Positions 23,213 to 32,690 of a stretch of 42,203 nucleotides of DNA are shown here, in pieces. The position numbers and the translations under genes are program-made. How positions within the stretch are numbered: the stretch's first letter is position 1; each line of letters begins with the position of its first letter. The notes beneath the pieces are model-generated. The model saw only the letters and a list, made by a program, of their open reading frames with translations. It ran no database searches and was not told the origin of the DNA. Source of the stretch: Lachnospiraceae bacterium (lineage in GTDB: Bacteria > Bacillota > Clostridia > Lachnospirales > Lachnospiraceae); contig CAAEWE010000082.1 of assembly GCA_900759665.1 (NCBI GenBank), positions 1-42,203 of the forward strand, read 5' to 3'.

Positions 23213-24565
23213 ATGAATATTGTTGCGGCATTGTTAATATTTACCGTTATCGTGGTGGTTCATGAGTTCGGACATTTTCTGCTGGCAAAGAAAAACGGAG
23301 TGGAGGTTACGGAGTTTTCGGTTGGAATGGGACCGAGGATCATCACTTTCTGCAAGACAGAGAAAGGAATGACCTGCAAGCTGTTTTGCAGCCAGAAGAT
23401 GTTTGAGGAGAGAGAGGACTGGGCTCATATCACGAAATATTCCTGGAAACTGTTTCCGATTGGCGGATCCTGCGCGATGGTGGGAGAGGATACAGAGGAT
23501 GACTCGGAAGGATCATTTAACAGTAAGGGCGTATGGGCCAGATTTTCTGTGATTTTTGCGGGACCGTTTTTTAACTTTATTCTTGCATTTGTATTTTCAA
23601 TCATTATTCTGGGAAATGCCGGAATTGATATGCCGGAAGTAGTCCAGGTGCTGCCGGGACAGCCGGGAGAGGCTGCCGGAGTACAGGAAGGCGATATGGT
23701 TAAAAGCATTAACGGCCATAAGATTTCCATTGGAAGGGAGATTACCACATATCTGCAGCTTCATCCGCTGACAGATGATACCATAAAGGTAACTGTGGAA
23801 CGGGATGGCAAAGACAAGACACTTTCCATTGCTCCGGATTATAAGACATATCTGTTTGGATTTGGCTATCCATCCGAGGAAAAGTCAAAGGCAGAGATTT
23901 CCAACGTCACAGATGACGGAGCGTTCAAAAAAGCCGGAATTCAGGAAAAGGATGTGATTCTGGAGGTTAATGGAACAAAGATATCAAACAGCGGTGAGCT
24001 GAGCCGTGTGATGGAGCAAAATAAAGACGGTAAAGCAGTGACGTTTGTGGTGGACCGGAAAGGAACCGAGAAAACATTCCAGGTAACACCAAAGCCGTAC
24101 GAGGGGAAGACGCTGGGCTTTGTGGCATCCAGGAATGAAAAGAAGGGACCTGCAGCGGTTCTGAAATACAGCGTGATCGAGGTGAAATACTGGATCGAGA
24201 CTACTGTGGCGAGTCTGGGACAGCTTGTGCGGGGAAAAGTATCCCGCAATGATGTATCCGGTGTGGTTGGTATTGTGGATGCCGTAGGCGGTGTGATCGA
24301 TCAGAGTGTAGAGTATGGTATGAAGGCGGTCATTATCAATATGCTTTATATGTCGGTGCTTTTAAGTGCAAACCTGGGAGTAATGAACCTTCTGCCATTG
24401 CCGGCACTGGACGGTGGAAGACTTGTATTTATTCTGATCGAAGCCGTCCGGGGCAAACCAGTGGATCGGGAAAAGGAAGGATTTGTTCATATTATTGGAT
24501 TCTTTCTGCTGATGATCCTGATGGTGCTGATCATGTTTAACGATATCTGGAAGATTATACATTAA
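23213..24565 (+). CDS. rseP: RIP metalloprotease RseP/RasP (site-2 protease)
   Basis: Zinc intramembrane protease that cleaves anti-sigma factors and remnant signal peptides within the membrane. It has 450 residues. The first helix carries HEFGH (residues 17-21) with zinc-binding His17 and His21 and catalytic Glu18; the third zinc ligand is in NLLPLPALDGGRL near the C-terminus. Two PDZ-like segments lie between (VLPGQPGEAAGVQEGDMV and TDDGAFKKAGIQEKDVI). B. subtilis RasP is somewhat shorter, about 420 residues. Its target in this organism is not evident. Position between dxr and ispG is the usual one. Confidence 0.96.
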   Translation: MNIVAALLIFTVIVVVHEFGHFLLAKKNGVEVTEFSVGMGPRIITFCKTEKGMTCKLFCSQKMFEEREDWAHITKYSWKLFPIGGSCAMVGEDTEDDSEGSFNSKGVWARFSVIFAGPFFNFILAFVFSIIILGNAGIDMPEVVQVLPGQPGEAAGVQEGDMVKSINGHKISIGREITTYLQLHPLTDDTIKVTVERDGKDKTLSIAPDYKTYLFGFGYPSEEKSKAEISNVTDDGAFKKAGIQEKDVILEVNGTKISNSGELSRVMEQNKDGKAVTFVVDRKGTEKTFQVTPKPYEGKTLGFVASRNEKKGPAAVLKYSVIEVKYWIETTVASLGQLVRGKVSRNDVSGVVGIVDAVGGVIDQSVEYGMKAVIINMLYMSVLLSANLGVMNLLPLPALDGGRLVFILIEAVRGKPVDREKEGFVHIIGFFLLMILMVLIMFNDIWKIIH

Positions 24566-24585
24566 TAGGGAAAGGTGTGGTGAAA

Positions 24586-25653
24586 ATGTATAGAGATCAT
24601 ACAAAGGTAGTTCATATTGGAGACGTAGCCATCGGTGGAGGAAACCCGGTGGCGATCCAGTCCATGACCAATACAAAGACAGAGGATGTTGCAGCAACGG
24701 TAGCCCAGATTCACAGCTTGGAGGATCTGGGCTGTGATATCATCCGGTGTGCTGTGCCAACGATGGAGGCGGCAGAGGCATTGGAGCAGATCAGGAAGCA
24801 GATCCATATTCCTCTGGTGGCGGATATTCATTTTGACTACAGGCTGGCAATCGCGGCCATGGAGCATGGAGCAGACAAGATCCGTATCAATCCGGGAAAT
24901 ATCGGGGATAACGATCGTGTCCGTGCCGTGGTGGATGTGGCGAAGGAACGTAATATTCCGATCCGTGTGGGTGTCAACAGCGGTTCCCTGGAAAAGGAGT
25001 ACATACAGGAGTACGGTGGTGTGACCGCAGAGGGAATTGTACGAAGTGCTCTTGGCAAGGTGAAACTGATCGAGGATATGGGATATGACAATCTGGTGAT
25101 CAGTATCAAGTCATCGGATGTATTAATGTGCATCAAGGCACACGAACTGATCGCACAGAAGACAAATTATCCACTTCACGTGGGGATTACAGAGTCCGGA
25201 ACCGTTCTGTCCGGCAATATCAAGTCAGCCATTGGTCTGGGAAATATCCTGTATCAGGGCATTGGTGATACGATCCGTGTCTCTCTGACGGGAGATCCAC
25301 GGGAGGAGATCCGTTCTGCACGTCTGATCCTTCGGACGCTGGGACTTCGTAAGGGTGGTGTGACAGTGGTATCATGCCCTACATGCGGCAGAACCCAGAT
25401 CGATCTGATCGGACTGGCAGGAAAGGTAGAGGATATGGTCCGTGACATGGATCTGGATGTAAAGGTTGCAGTGATGGGCTGTGTTGTCAACGGACCGGGT
25501 GAGGCAAGAGAAGCAGATATCGGCATTGCAGGAGGCAAAGGAGAAGGTCTTCTGATCAAAAAGGGAGAGGTTATCAGGAAACTTCCGGAAGATCAGCTTT
25601 TGAATGCACTCCATGATGAATTAGTCCGGATGCAGGAAGCCAGAGAAAAATAA
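24586..25653 (+). CDS. ispG: 4-hydroxy-3-methylbut-2-enyl diphosphate synthase
   Basis: Iron-sulfur enzyme converting MEcPP to HMBPP, the penultimate step of the MEP pathway. From the ATG at 24586 it has 355 residues. The TIM-barrel half includes VAIQSMTNTKTEDV and RINPGNIG. The [4Fe-4S] ligands are the cysteines of SCPTCGRTQIDL and MGCVVNGPGEA, followed by the conserved Glu-rich end of the reductase-like domain. GTG codons at 24577 and 24580 are in frame, but AAAGGTG upstream fits the ATG best. polC follows after 63 nt. Confidence 0.97.
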   Translation: MYRDHTKVVHIGDVAIGGGNPVAIQSMTNTKTEDVAATVAQIHSLEDLGCDIIRCAVPTMEAAEALEQIRKQIHIPLVADIHFDYRLAIAAMEHGADKIRINPGNIGDNDRVRAVVDVAKERNIPIRVGVNSGSLEKEYIQEYGGVTAEGIVRSALGKVKLIEDMGYDNLVISIKSSDVLMCIKAHELIAQKTNYPLHVGITESGTVLSGNIKSAIGLGNILYQGIGDTIRVSLTGDPREEIRSARLILRTLGLRKGGVTVVSCPTCGRTQIDLIGLAGKVEDMVRDMDLDVKVAVMGCVVNGPGEAREADIGIAGGKGEGLLIKKGEVIRKLPEDQLLNALHDELVRMQEAREK

Positions 25654-25703
25654 TACCGTTTTGCCACAGGGCGGCGGTGTTGTGGTGAAAGATAGAACGG
25701 TAT
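25653..25703 (+). promoter_or_regulatory. Long-range stem-loop in the ispG-polC spacer
   Basis: ATACCGTT (25653-25660) pairs with AACGGTAT (25696-25703), enclosing a nested CCAC/GTGG pair and a GC-rich loop. It ends a few bases before the AGGTGATAAGGA ribosome binding region of polC. Role unknown; it has no T tail. Confidence 0.4.
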
Positions 25704-25716
25704 GAGGTGATAAGGA

Positions 25717-28700
25717 ATGGAACAGTCGTTATTGGATACATTTGAAGGACTAAAAATGACGGATCGTCAGAAGAATTTATTTTCTGACGTTATGGTGAAC
25801 CGGATCCGGGTGTTTCGTCAAAAAAAGCTGATGTGTGTCGATTTAAAGAGCAGCCATATTATTCCTTATCGCGAGATTCGTCTGGTGCGTCATAATCTGG
25901 AGGCGGTCATGGGACCGGTGGGATTTTCCGTCAGAGTCGATGACAGCTATGATCTGTCGCAGCAGTATCGTCCGGAGGATTTCTGGAAGGAATATCAGGA
26001 TAGTATCATGGAGATTCTCAAAGAGGACAATATTCTGGATTTTAATATCCTTTACAGAGGTCAGACAGAGATGAGTGGTGCGGTGCTGACGATAAGCTGT
26101 GAAGATGATTCCATGTACCGTGCAAGACAGGACAGGCTTGTTGCGAAACTGAAGGAAATTTTTGCGTATAAAGCCGGGTTTGATATTGATGTAAAGATCA
26201 ATTATACGCAGGCATCTTCTCTTAAGACACCTTCCCAGGAATATGAATATGTGCGTCTGGAGCACCGGCCGGCACCAAAGCCTGCAGCCGGGGCTGATGG
26301 AAATGGTGTAGCCGGAGCACAGGAGCATAATTCTGAGGTGCCGTGGGATGATGGAACAGCCATGGACGGACAGAAAAAGAAGACAGATACCAACAGAGCC
26401 GATGAGGAGGCTGCGGCAGCTGCTGCCAGTGCGGCGATGCAGGCGGGACAGGATAATGTACCGGGCACACAGCAGAAGACAGCAGTGGCAGAAAACAGCA
26501 GCGGCTCCAAGGGGCGCGGGAACGCTGGCACCAATAACGGTGGCGGCAGCTCCGGAAACAGTGGCGGTTATGGAAATGGCGGATATGGCGGCCGGGACAG
26601 CTGGAAGAAAAAGGGAGGCTACCGCGGCAACATCGATGAGGAATGCTTCTATGGCAGAAACTGCGAGGGAGACCATATCAGGATCGTGGACATTCAGGAT
26701 GAGATGGACGAAGTTGTGATCGAAGGAATGATCACCGGTGTGGAGGCAAAAGAGCTTCGCAGTGGCAAGATTCTTCTGATGTTTAATATTACAGATTTTA
26801 CAGATACAATTTCGGTAAAGATCTTTATGCAGCCGGAGCAGCATGCAGAGATTGAGGACAGCGGTAAGATCAAGAAAAATGAATTTGTGATTGTAAAGGG
26901 AATGCCTCTCCGAGATAAATTCAGCCATGAGATCAGCATAGGATCGGTGCGGGGGATGAAACCGGGGCACGATACCAGAGTTTACCGTATGGATCATTAT
27001 GAGGGCAGAAAGCGCGTGGAGCTTCATGCCCATACACAAATGAGTGAGATGGATTCCGTGATGGATATCAAGGCATATGTAAAAACTGCCTTGAAGTGGG
27101 GGCACAAGGCAATCGCCATTACCGATCATGGTGTGGTTCAGTCTTTCCCGGATGCCGATCACGCCTTAAAGCCGGATGACGACCTGAAGCTGATCTATGG
27201 TGTGGAGGCGTATCTGGTAGATGATCTGATCGAAACGGTGGAAAATGACAGAGGACAGGATTTAAGTGCACCGTTTGTAGTATTTGATCTGGAGACAACA
27301 GGCATCGGAGCCAGGAATAACGAGATCATCGAGATCGGTGCGGTCAAGGTCGTGGATCAGACCATTGTGGATCGTTACAGTGTCTTTGTGGATCCTCAGA
27401 GACCGATCCCGTATAAGATCGAACAGCTGACTGGGATCAATGACAGCATGGTGCATGGGGCAAAGCTGATCACGGAGATCCTGCCGGAGTTTTTGGAGTT
27501 TTGTAAGGGCTGTGTAATGGTAGCTCATAATGCATCCTTTGATATGGGATTTATCCATCAGAAATCAAAAGATCAGGGACTTGATTCTGATTTTACCGTG
27601 GTGGATACCGTATCCATGTCGAGAGCACTTCTGCCTCATCTGGGAAAGCATACGCTGGATCATGTGGCAAAGGAGTTAGGTGTCTCTCTGGAGAACCATC
27701 ATCGTGCCGTGGAGGATGCTGAGGCGACAGCGGAGATTTTCCTACGTTTGTGCAAGAGATTGGAGGAGAAGGGCATCACCACCCTGACACAGCTCAATGA
27801 ATTTGGCAGACCGACGGAAGAGGTGATCCGGAAGCTTCCTTCGTATCATGCGATCATTCTGGCAAAAAATGAGATTGGCCGTGTCAATCTGTACCGCCTC
27901 GTTTCCGAGTCCCATTTAAAGTATTTTAACCGCCGGCCGAAGCTGCCAAAGAGTCTTTATCTGAAATATAAGGAAGGACTGATCATGGGTTCTGCCTGCG
28001 AAGCAGGGGAGCTTTACCGGGGAATTCTGGAGGGCAAGACGGATGAGGAGATCGACCGTCTGGTGCGGTTCTATGATTATCTGGAGATCCAGCCTCTGGG
28101 CAATGACGAGTTTATGATCCGGGATAATGACAGATATCCACAGATACAGGATGAAAATGACCTGATGGAGATCAACCGCCGGATCGTGGCATTGGGAGAG
28201 GAGTATCATAAACCGGTTGTGGCAACCTGTGATGTGCATTTCCTGAATCCGGAGGATGAAGTATACCGCCGGATCATTATGGCGGGTAAGGGGTTCTCTG
28301 ATGCAGATCAGCAGGCACCTCTTTTTTACCGGACCACCGAGGAGATGCTGTCCGAGTTTCAGTATCTTGGTGCCGCCAAAGCGGAGGAGGTCGTGATCAC
28401 TAATACAAACCTGATCGCCGATATGATTGACTATATTCATCCGTGCAGTCCGAGAAAATGTCCGCCGGAGATTGAAAACTCCGATCAGGATCTGAGAGAC
28501 ATCTGCTACAATAAGGCACATTCCATGTATGGAGAGGATCTGCCGGAGATCGTAACGGAGCGTCTGGAGCGTGAGTTAAACTCCATTATCAGCAATGGAT
28601 ACGCCGTAATGTATATTATCGCCCAGAAGCTTGTGTGGAAGTCAGTGGAGGATGGATATCTGGTAGGTTCCCGTGGATCAGTCGGATCTTCCTTTGTTGC

Positions 28701-30354
28701 GACCATGGCGGGGATCAGTGAGATCAATCCACTGCCGGCACATTATTATTGTGGCAAATGTCATTATTATGATTTTGATTCCGATGAGGTAAGGGCTTAT
28801 GCCGGTTCCTCTGCCTGCGATATGCCGGACAAGAAATGCCCGGTGTGCGGAGAAATGCTGTTAAAGGATGGTCACGATATTCCGTTTGAAACATTCCTGG
28901 GCTTTAAGGGAAATAAAGAGCCGGATATCGACCTGAACTTCTCCAGTGAATATCAGAGTAATGCCCACGACTATACCGAGGTTATCTTTGGAGCGGGACA
29001 GACCTTCCGTGCCGGAACCGTAGGTACTATGGCGGAGAAAACAGCCTTTGGATATGTAAAGAAGTATTATGAGGAGCACGGAGAATCCAAGAGAACGGCA
29101 GAGATCGAGCGGATCGCCAGTGGCTGCGTTGGGGTGCGGCGCTCCACAGGACAGCATCCCGGCGGTATCGTTGTTCTTCCGGTAGGAGAGGAGATTTACA
29201 CCTTCACGCCGGTGCAGCATCCTGCCAATGATATGAAGACAAGAACCATTACGACTCATTTCGATTACCATAAGATTGATTCGAATCTGTTGAAGCTGGA
29301 TATCTTAGGGCATCAGGATCCAACCATGATACGAATGCTGGAGGATCTGACGGATGTGGATGCGGCTGCGATCCGTATGGATGATCAGGATGTGTTGTCC
29401 CTGTTTGAGTCGCCGCGGGCACTTGGCATCAAACCGGAGGACATCGGGGGCTGCAAGCTGGGAAGTCTGGGACTTCCGGAGCTAGGTACCCATTTCGTTA
29501 TGAACATGCTGGAGCAGACGAAACCAAAGAGTTTTTCGGATCTGGTCCGTATCTCCGGTCTGTCCCATGGAACCAATGTATGGCAGGACAATGCAGAGTA
29601 CTTTATCTCACAGGGATATTGTACTCTGTCTACGGCAATCTGTACCCGTGATGATATTATGACATATCTGATCCGGATGGGGGTCGAGAATGAGCGTTCC
29701 TTCAAGATCATGGAGAGTGTACGAAAGGGAAAGGGACTGGATGACAGTATGATCGCGGATATGAAGGCATGTGATGTGCCGGACTGGTATATTGAGTCCT
29801 GCCAGCGGATCAAGTACATGTTCCCGAAAGCTCATGCGGCCGCCTATATTATGATGGCGATGCGTGTCGCGTGGTTTAAGGTACACAGACCTCTTGCTTA
29901 TTATGCAGCATATTTCAGTATTCGTGCGACGGCATTTAACTATGAGCTGATGTGTCTGGGAAAGGAGCGGCTGGAGTATTATATGGCAGATTACAACAAG
30001 CGTTCCGACAGCCTGACGGATAAAGAGAAGTCCACATTGGAGGATATGAAGATCGTGCAGGAAATGTATGCCCGCGGCTTTGATTTTGTTAAGATTGATC
30101 TGTACCAGTCAAAGGCGACCCGTTTCCAGATTGTTGACGGCAAGCTGATGCCGTCCTTCTCCTCGATTGACGGACTGGGAAATGTCGCAGCGGAGATGAT
30201 CGAGGCAGAGGCACAGAAGGGAAAGTTTCTGTCAAGAGAGGACTTCAAGAACCGCTGTAAAGTCAGTGCCACGACAGTAGATACCATGGCAGAGCTGGGA
30301 CTTCTGGGGGATATGCCACATACAAATCAGATGTCATTGCTGGATTTTATCTAA
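25717..30354 (+). CDS. polC: DNA polymerase III PolC-type
   Basis: Main replicative DNA polymerase of Firmicutes, with built-in 3'-5' proofreading exonuclease. Of 1545 residues, 1 to about 180 are the N-terminal domain. A low-complexity Ala/Gly/Asn/Ser linker follows (about 186-302), then the OB fold (about 320-420), the PHP domain with HAHTQMSEMD, and the exonuclease inserted in it (FDLETTG with Asp524 and Glu526). The polymerase core has GSRGSVGSSFVA, the zinc-binding cysteines of YCGKCHYY and CPVCGE, and catalytic PDIDLNFS. PolC is usually about 1430-1460 residues; the extra length is mainly the linker. It closes the housekeeping block and converges on ppk1. Confidence 0.98.
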   Translation: MEQSLLDTFEGLKMTDRQKNLFSDVMVNRIRVFRQKKLMCVDLKSSHIIPYREIRLVRHNLEAVMGPVGFSVRVDDSYDLSQQYRPEDFWKEYQDSIMEILKEDNILDFNILYRGQTEMSGAVLTISCEDDSMYRARQDRLVAKLKEIFAYKAGFDIDVKINYTQASSLKTPSQEYEYVRLEHRPAPKPAAGADGNGVAGAQEHNSEVPWDDGTAMDGQKKKTDTNRADEEAAAAAASAAMQAGQDNVPGTQQKTAVAENSSGSKGRGNAGTNNGGGSSGNSGGYGNGGYGGRDSWKKKGGYRGNIDEECFYGRNCEGDHIRIVDIQDEMDEVVIEGMITGVEAKELRSGKILLMFNITDFTDTISVKIFMQPEQHAEIEDSGKIKKNEFVIVKGMPLRDKFSHEISIGSVRGMKPGHDTRVYRMDHYEGRKRVELHAHTQMSEMDSVMDIKAYVKTALKWGHKAIAITDHGVVQSFPDADHALKPDDDLKLIYGVEAYLVDDLIETVENDRGQDLSAPFVVFDLETTGIGARNNEIIEIGAVKVVDQTIVDRYSVFVDPQRPIPYKIEQLTGINDSMVHGAKLITEILPEFLEFCKGCVMVAHNASFDMGFIHQKSKDQGLDSDFTVVDTVSMSRALLPHLGKHTLDHVAKELGVSLENHHRAVEDAEATAEIFLRLCKRLEEKGITTLTQLNEFGRPTEEVIRKLPSYHAIILAKNEIGRVNLYRLVSESHLKYFNRRPKLPKSLYLKYKEGLIMGSACEAGELYRGILEGKTDEEIDRLVRFYDYLEIQPLGNDEFMIRDNDRYPQIQDENDLMEINRRIVALGEEYHKPVVATCDVHFLNPEDEVYRRIIMAGKGFSDADQQAPLFYRTTEEMLSEFQYLGAAKAEEVVITNTNLIADMIDYIHPCSPRKCPPEIENSDQDLRDICYNKAHSMYGEDLPEIVTERLERELNSIISNGYAVMYIIAQKLVWKSVEDGYLVGSRGSVGSSFVATMAGISEINPLPAHYYCGKCHYYDFDSDEVRAYAGSSACDMPDKKCPVCGEMLLKDGHDIPFETFLGFKGNKEPDIDLNFSSEYQSNAHDYTEVIFGAGQTFRAGTVGTMAEKTAFGYVKKYYEEHGESKRTAEIERIASGCVGVRRSTGQHPGGIVVLPVGEEIYTFTPVQHPANDMKTRTITTHFDYHKIDSNLLKLDILGHQDPTMIRMLEDLTDVDAAAIRMDDQDVLSLFESPRALGIKPEDIGGCKLGSLGLPELGTHFVMNMLEQTKPKSFSDLVRISGLSHGTNVWQDNAEYFISQGYCTLSTAICTRDDIMTYLIRMGVENERSFKIMESVRKGKGLDDSMIADMKACDVPDWYIESCQRIKYMFPKAHAAAYIMMAMRVAWFKVHRPLAYYAAYFSIRATAFNYELMCLGKERLEYYMADYNKRSDSLTDKEKSTLEDMKIVQEMYARGFDFVKIDLYQSKATRFQIVDGKLMPSFSSIDGLGNVAAEMIEAEAQKGKFLSREDFKNRCKVSATTVDTMAELGLLGDMPHTNQMSLLDFI

Positions 30355-30381
30355 ATTATGAGTCCTAAAGGGTTCATATTA

Positions 30382-30400
30382 GGAGTTTCTTCGAAACTCC
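30382..30400. repeat. Perfect 8-bp hairpin after polC, possible dispersed repeat
   Basis: GGAGTTTC (30382-30389), loop TTC and GAAACTCC (30393-30400). It has no T tract and lies beside the larger terminator hairpin. The surrounding 60 bases are not coding for either neighbour. Confidence 0.4.
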
Positions 30401-30417
30401 GCTATGCGATAAATTTC

Positions 30418-30453
30418 AAAAGGATGGTTACACGATTGTGCAGCCATCCTTTT
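30418..30453. terminator. Bidirectional terminator between polC and ppk1
   Basis: AAAAGGATGGTTACAC (30418-30433) pairs with GTGCAGCCATCCTTTT (30438-30453), one mismatch and one G-U pair. A run of A on one side and T on the other lets it end transcripts from both convergent genes. Confidence 0.85.
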
Positions 30454-30482
30454 GAAGTTTTAGAATATGATGTTGTACGGAT

Positions 30483-32690
30483 TTATTCTTCTGTCTCGCC
30501 GGTCATTGGTTCGAAGGTGCGGCGGGCTTTCTGTTCCTTCTTACGCTGGTTTGCGTTGCGGATCGCCTCCTGACGGAAGTAATCTTGTGCACAGAGTTTC
30601 TTTTTGCCCCGGAGATCCTGTTTCTTGTAAGTGCCGTCCGGCTGCATGATATGGGCTTTTAAAGTGTCCTGCAGCTGGATATCCAGAATGTGGATGACCT
30701 CCTGCTTCAGGGTTTCATCCTCTACCGGGAAGAGGATCTCTACTCGTTTGTCAAGGTTTCTCGGCATCCAGTCGGCACTTCCCATATAGACCTCCTCATG
30801 GCCGTTATTATGGAAATAGAAGATACGGCTGTGTTCCAGAAAATCACCGACAATAGAACGGACATGGATGTTTTCGCTGACGCCTGGGATGCCTGTTTTG
30901 AGACAGCAGATGCCGCGGACTACCAGCTCAATCTGAACTCCGGCAGCAGAAGCCTCATAAAGGGATGCAATGATCTTGGCATCACACAGGGAATTCATCT
31001 TTGCTTTAATGAATGCCTTTTTGCCTGCTTTGGCAAAATCTGTTTCCCGGCGGATCATTTCCGTAAAGCGGTCACGCAGCCACAGAGGAGCTACGGCCAG
31101 TTTATTCCAGACAGCAGGCTCCGAGTAACCGGAAAGCATGTTAAAGACAGCGGTGGCATCCTCGCCAATGGCTTTATTGCAGGTGAGAAGTCCCATATCT
31201 GTATAAAGCTTTGCTGTACTATCATTGTAGTTACCTGTGCCCAGATGGACATAACGGCGGATGCCGTCTTCCTCCCGGCGGACCACAAGGGTGATCTTGC
31301 TGTGGGTCTTTAAACCAACCAGTCCATAGATAACGTGACAGCCGGCCTGTTCCAGCTTTCTTGCCCAGATAATATTGTTTTCCTCGTCAAAACGTGCCTT
31401 CAGCTCCACAAGAACCGTAACCTGCTTGCCGTTTTCAGCAGCCGCTGCAAGAGAGGCGATGATCGGAGAGTGGCTGCTGACACGGTAAAGTGTCTGTTTG
31501 ATCGCAAGGACATCGGGATCTTTGGCCGCCTCCCGGACAAAATTTACCACCGGATCAAAGGTCTCATATGGGTGGTGCAGAAGGACATCGTGATCCCGGA
31601 TCTGAGCGAACAGGTTATCTTCGCTGTTCAGCCATTTTGGCTGCTGCGGTGTATATTTCGGAACTTTTAATTCATCATAGCCCTCCATGCTGGAAAGCTT
31701 CATCAGGAAGGTCAGATCCAGAGGACCGTTAATATGGAAAATATCCTCCTCCTTAATATGAAGCTCCTTTTTTAATACTTTTAAGAGCTTTTTGTCGATA
31801 CCTGCCTCCACCTGCAGACGGATCGCCTCGCCCCACTGCCGGCGTTTGATCTGCTTTTCAATCTCCATCAGCAGATCCGCAGCCTCGTCCTCCTCAATAG
31901 TAAGATCAGCGTTTCGCATCACACGGTATGGAAAGGCACAGAGTACCTCATAATTTAGAAAAAGGCGGTGGATATTGCGCTCGATGATCTGTTCCAGCAT
32001 GATATAGGTGCGGTCAAAGCCATCCTCGGAAGGGATCTCTACGACTCTTGGGAGACCGGAAGGAACCTGTACTGTAGCGAAATCAGTATCAGAAGCCCCC
32101 TCCTTTTTGGCACCGTTATGTGTAATATACAGCTCCCGGAAGTGGCCGTTCCCGGAAGCACCGGCAGTGGTGGTTTTCATTTTCAGAATGGCACCGATAT
32201 TTAAGGAGCGGTTCCGGATCAGAGGAAATGGACGGGAGGAATCCACTGCCATTGGTGTCAGAACCGGATAAACCTCGGACTTAAAATAGTCGTCAACGAA
32301 TTTTGCCTGCTTCTGGCTCAGATCCTCATAATGGGAGAGGATGGCGATCCCCTCCTTTTTCAGGGCAGGGATCAGGCTGTTGTTGTAGGTGCGGTACTGA
32401 TCGTTCATAAAATCGTGCGTGACTTTGCTGATCTCCTCCAGCTGTTTTGCCGGGGTCATACCTGCAATGTCCTTTTTGTTGTACTCTGCGTGTACCATGT
32501 CCTTCAGGGAAGCCACACGCACCATGTAAAACTCATCTAAGTTTGATGCGGTGATGCTTAAGAATTTTAAGCGGTCCAGAAGGGGAATGGTTTTGTCCTG
32601 GGCTTCTCCGAGAATACGATAATCAAAGGAGAGCCAGCTTAATTCTCTATTATAAAAATATTCCGGTTTTAAATATGGTGATCTGCTCAT
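30483..32690 (-). CDS. ppk1: Polyphosphate kinase 1
   Basis: Membrane-associated enzyme that transfers the gamma-phosphate of ATP to polyphosphate, reversibly. It has 735 residues, slightly longer than the 688 of E. coli. Domain order N, H, C1, C2 is recognisable: NRELSWLSFDYR and ITASNLDEFYMVRVASL at the start, the phosphorylated histidine His463 in LKTHSKITLVVR, and the second histidine His620 in FLEHSRIFYF. The C-terminal 40 residues are Lys/Arg-rich. Its ATG overlaps the ppx stop by 4 nt (ATGA), with GGAGG inside the ppx 3' end, so translation is coupled. Confidence 0.97.
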   Translation of the reverse strand: MSRSPYLKPEYFYNRELSWLSFDYRILGEAQDKTIPLLDRLKFLSITASNLDEFYMVRVASLKDMVHAEYNKKDIAGMTPAKQLEEISKVTHDFMNDQYRTYNNSLIPALKKEGIAILSHYEDLSQKQAKFVDDYFKSEVYPVLTPMAVDSSRPFPLIRNRSLNIGAILKMKTTTAGASGNGHFRELYITHNGAKKEGASDTDFATVQVPSGLPRVVEIPSEDGFDRTYIMLEQIIERNIHRLFLNYEVLCAFPYRVMRNADLTIEEDEAADLLMEIEKQIKRRQWGEAIRLQVEAGIDKKLLKVLKKELHIKEEDIFHINGPLDLTFLMKLSSMEGYDELKVPKYTPQQPKWLNSEDNLFAQIRDHDVLLHHPYETFDPVVNFVREAAKDPDVLAIKQTLYRVSSHSPIIASLAAAAENGKQVTVLVELKARFDEENNIIWARKLEQAGCHVIYGLVGLKTHSKITLVVRREEDGIRRYVHLGTGNYNDSTAKLYTDMGLLTCNKAIGEDATAVFNMLSGYSEPAVWNKLAVAPLWLRDRFTEMIRRETDFAKAGKKAFIKAKMNSLCDAKIIASLYEASAAGVQIELVVRGICCLKTGIPGVSENIHVRSIVGDFLEHSRIFYFHNNGHEEVYMGSADWMPRNLDKRVEILFPVEDETLKQEVIHILDIQLQDTLKAHIMQPDGTYKKQDLRGKKKLCAQDYFRQEAIRNANQRKKEQKARRTFEPMTGETEE

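Noticed and set aside
25843..27162. Minus-strand frame of 439 codons inside polC
   Set aside because: Its composition (many His, Ile, Leu, Cys) is that of a reversed coding strand; no family motifs; polC is certain.
30690..31313. Plus-strand frame of 207 codons opposite ppk1
   Set aside because: Shadow of ppk1; no domain and no start signal.
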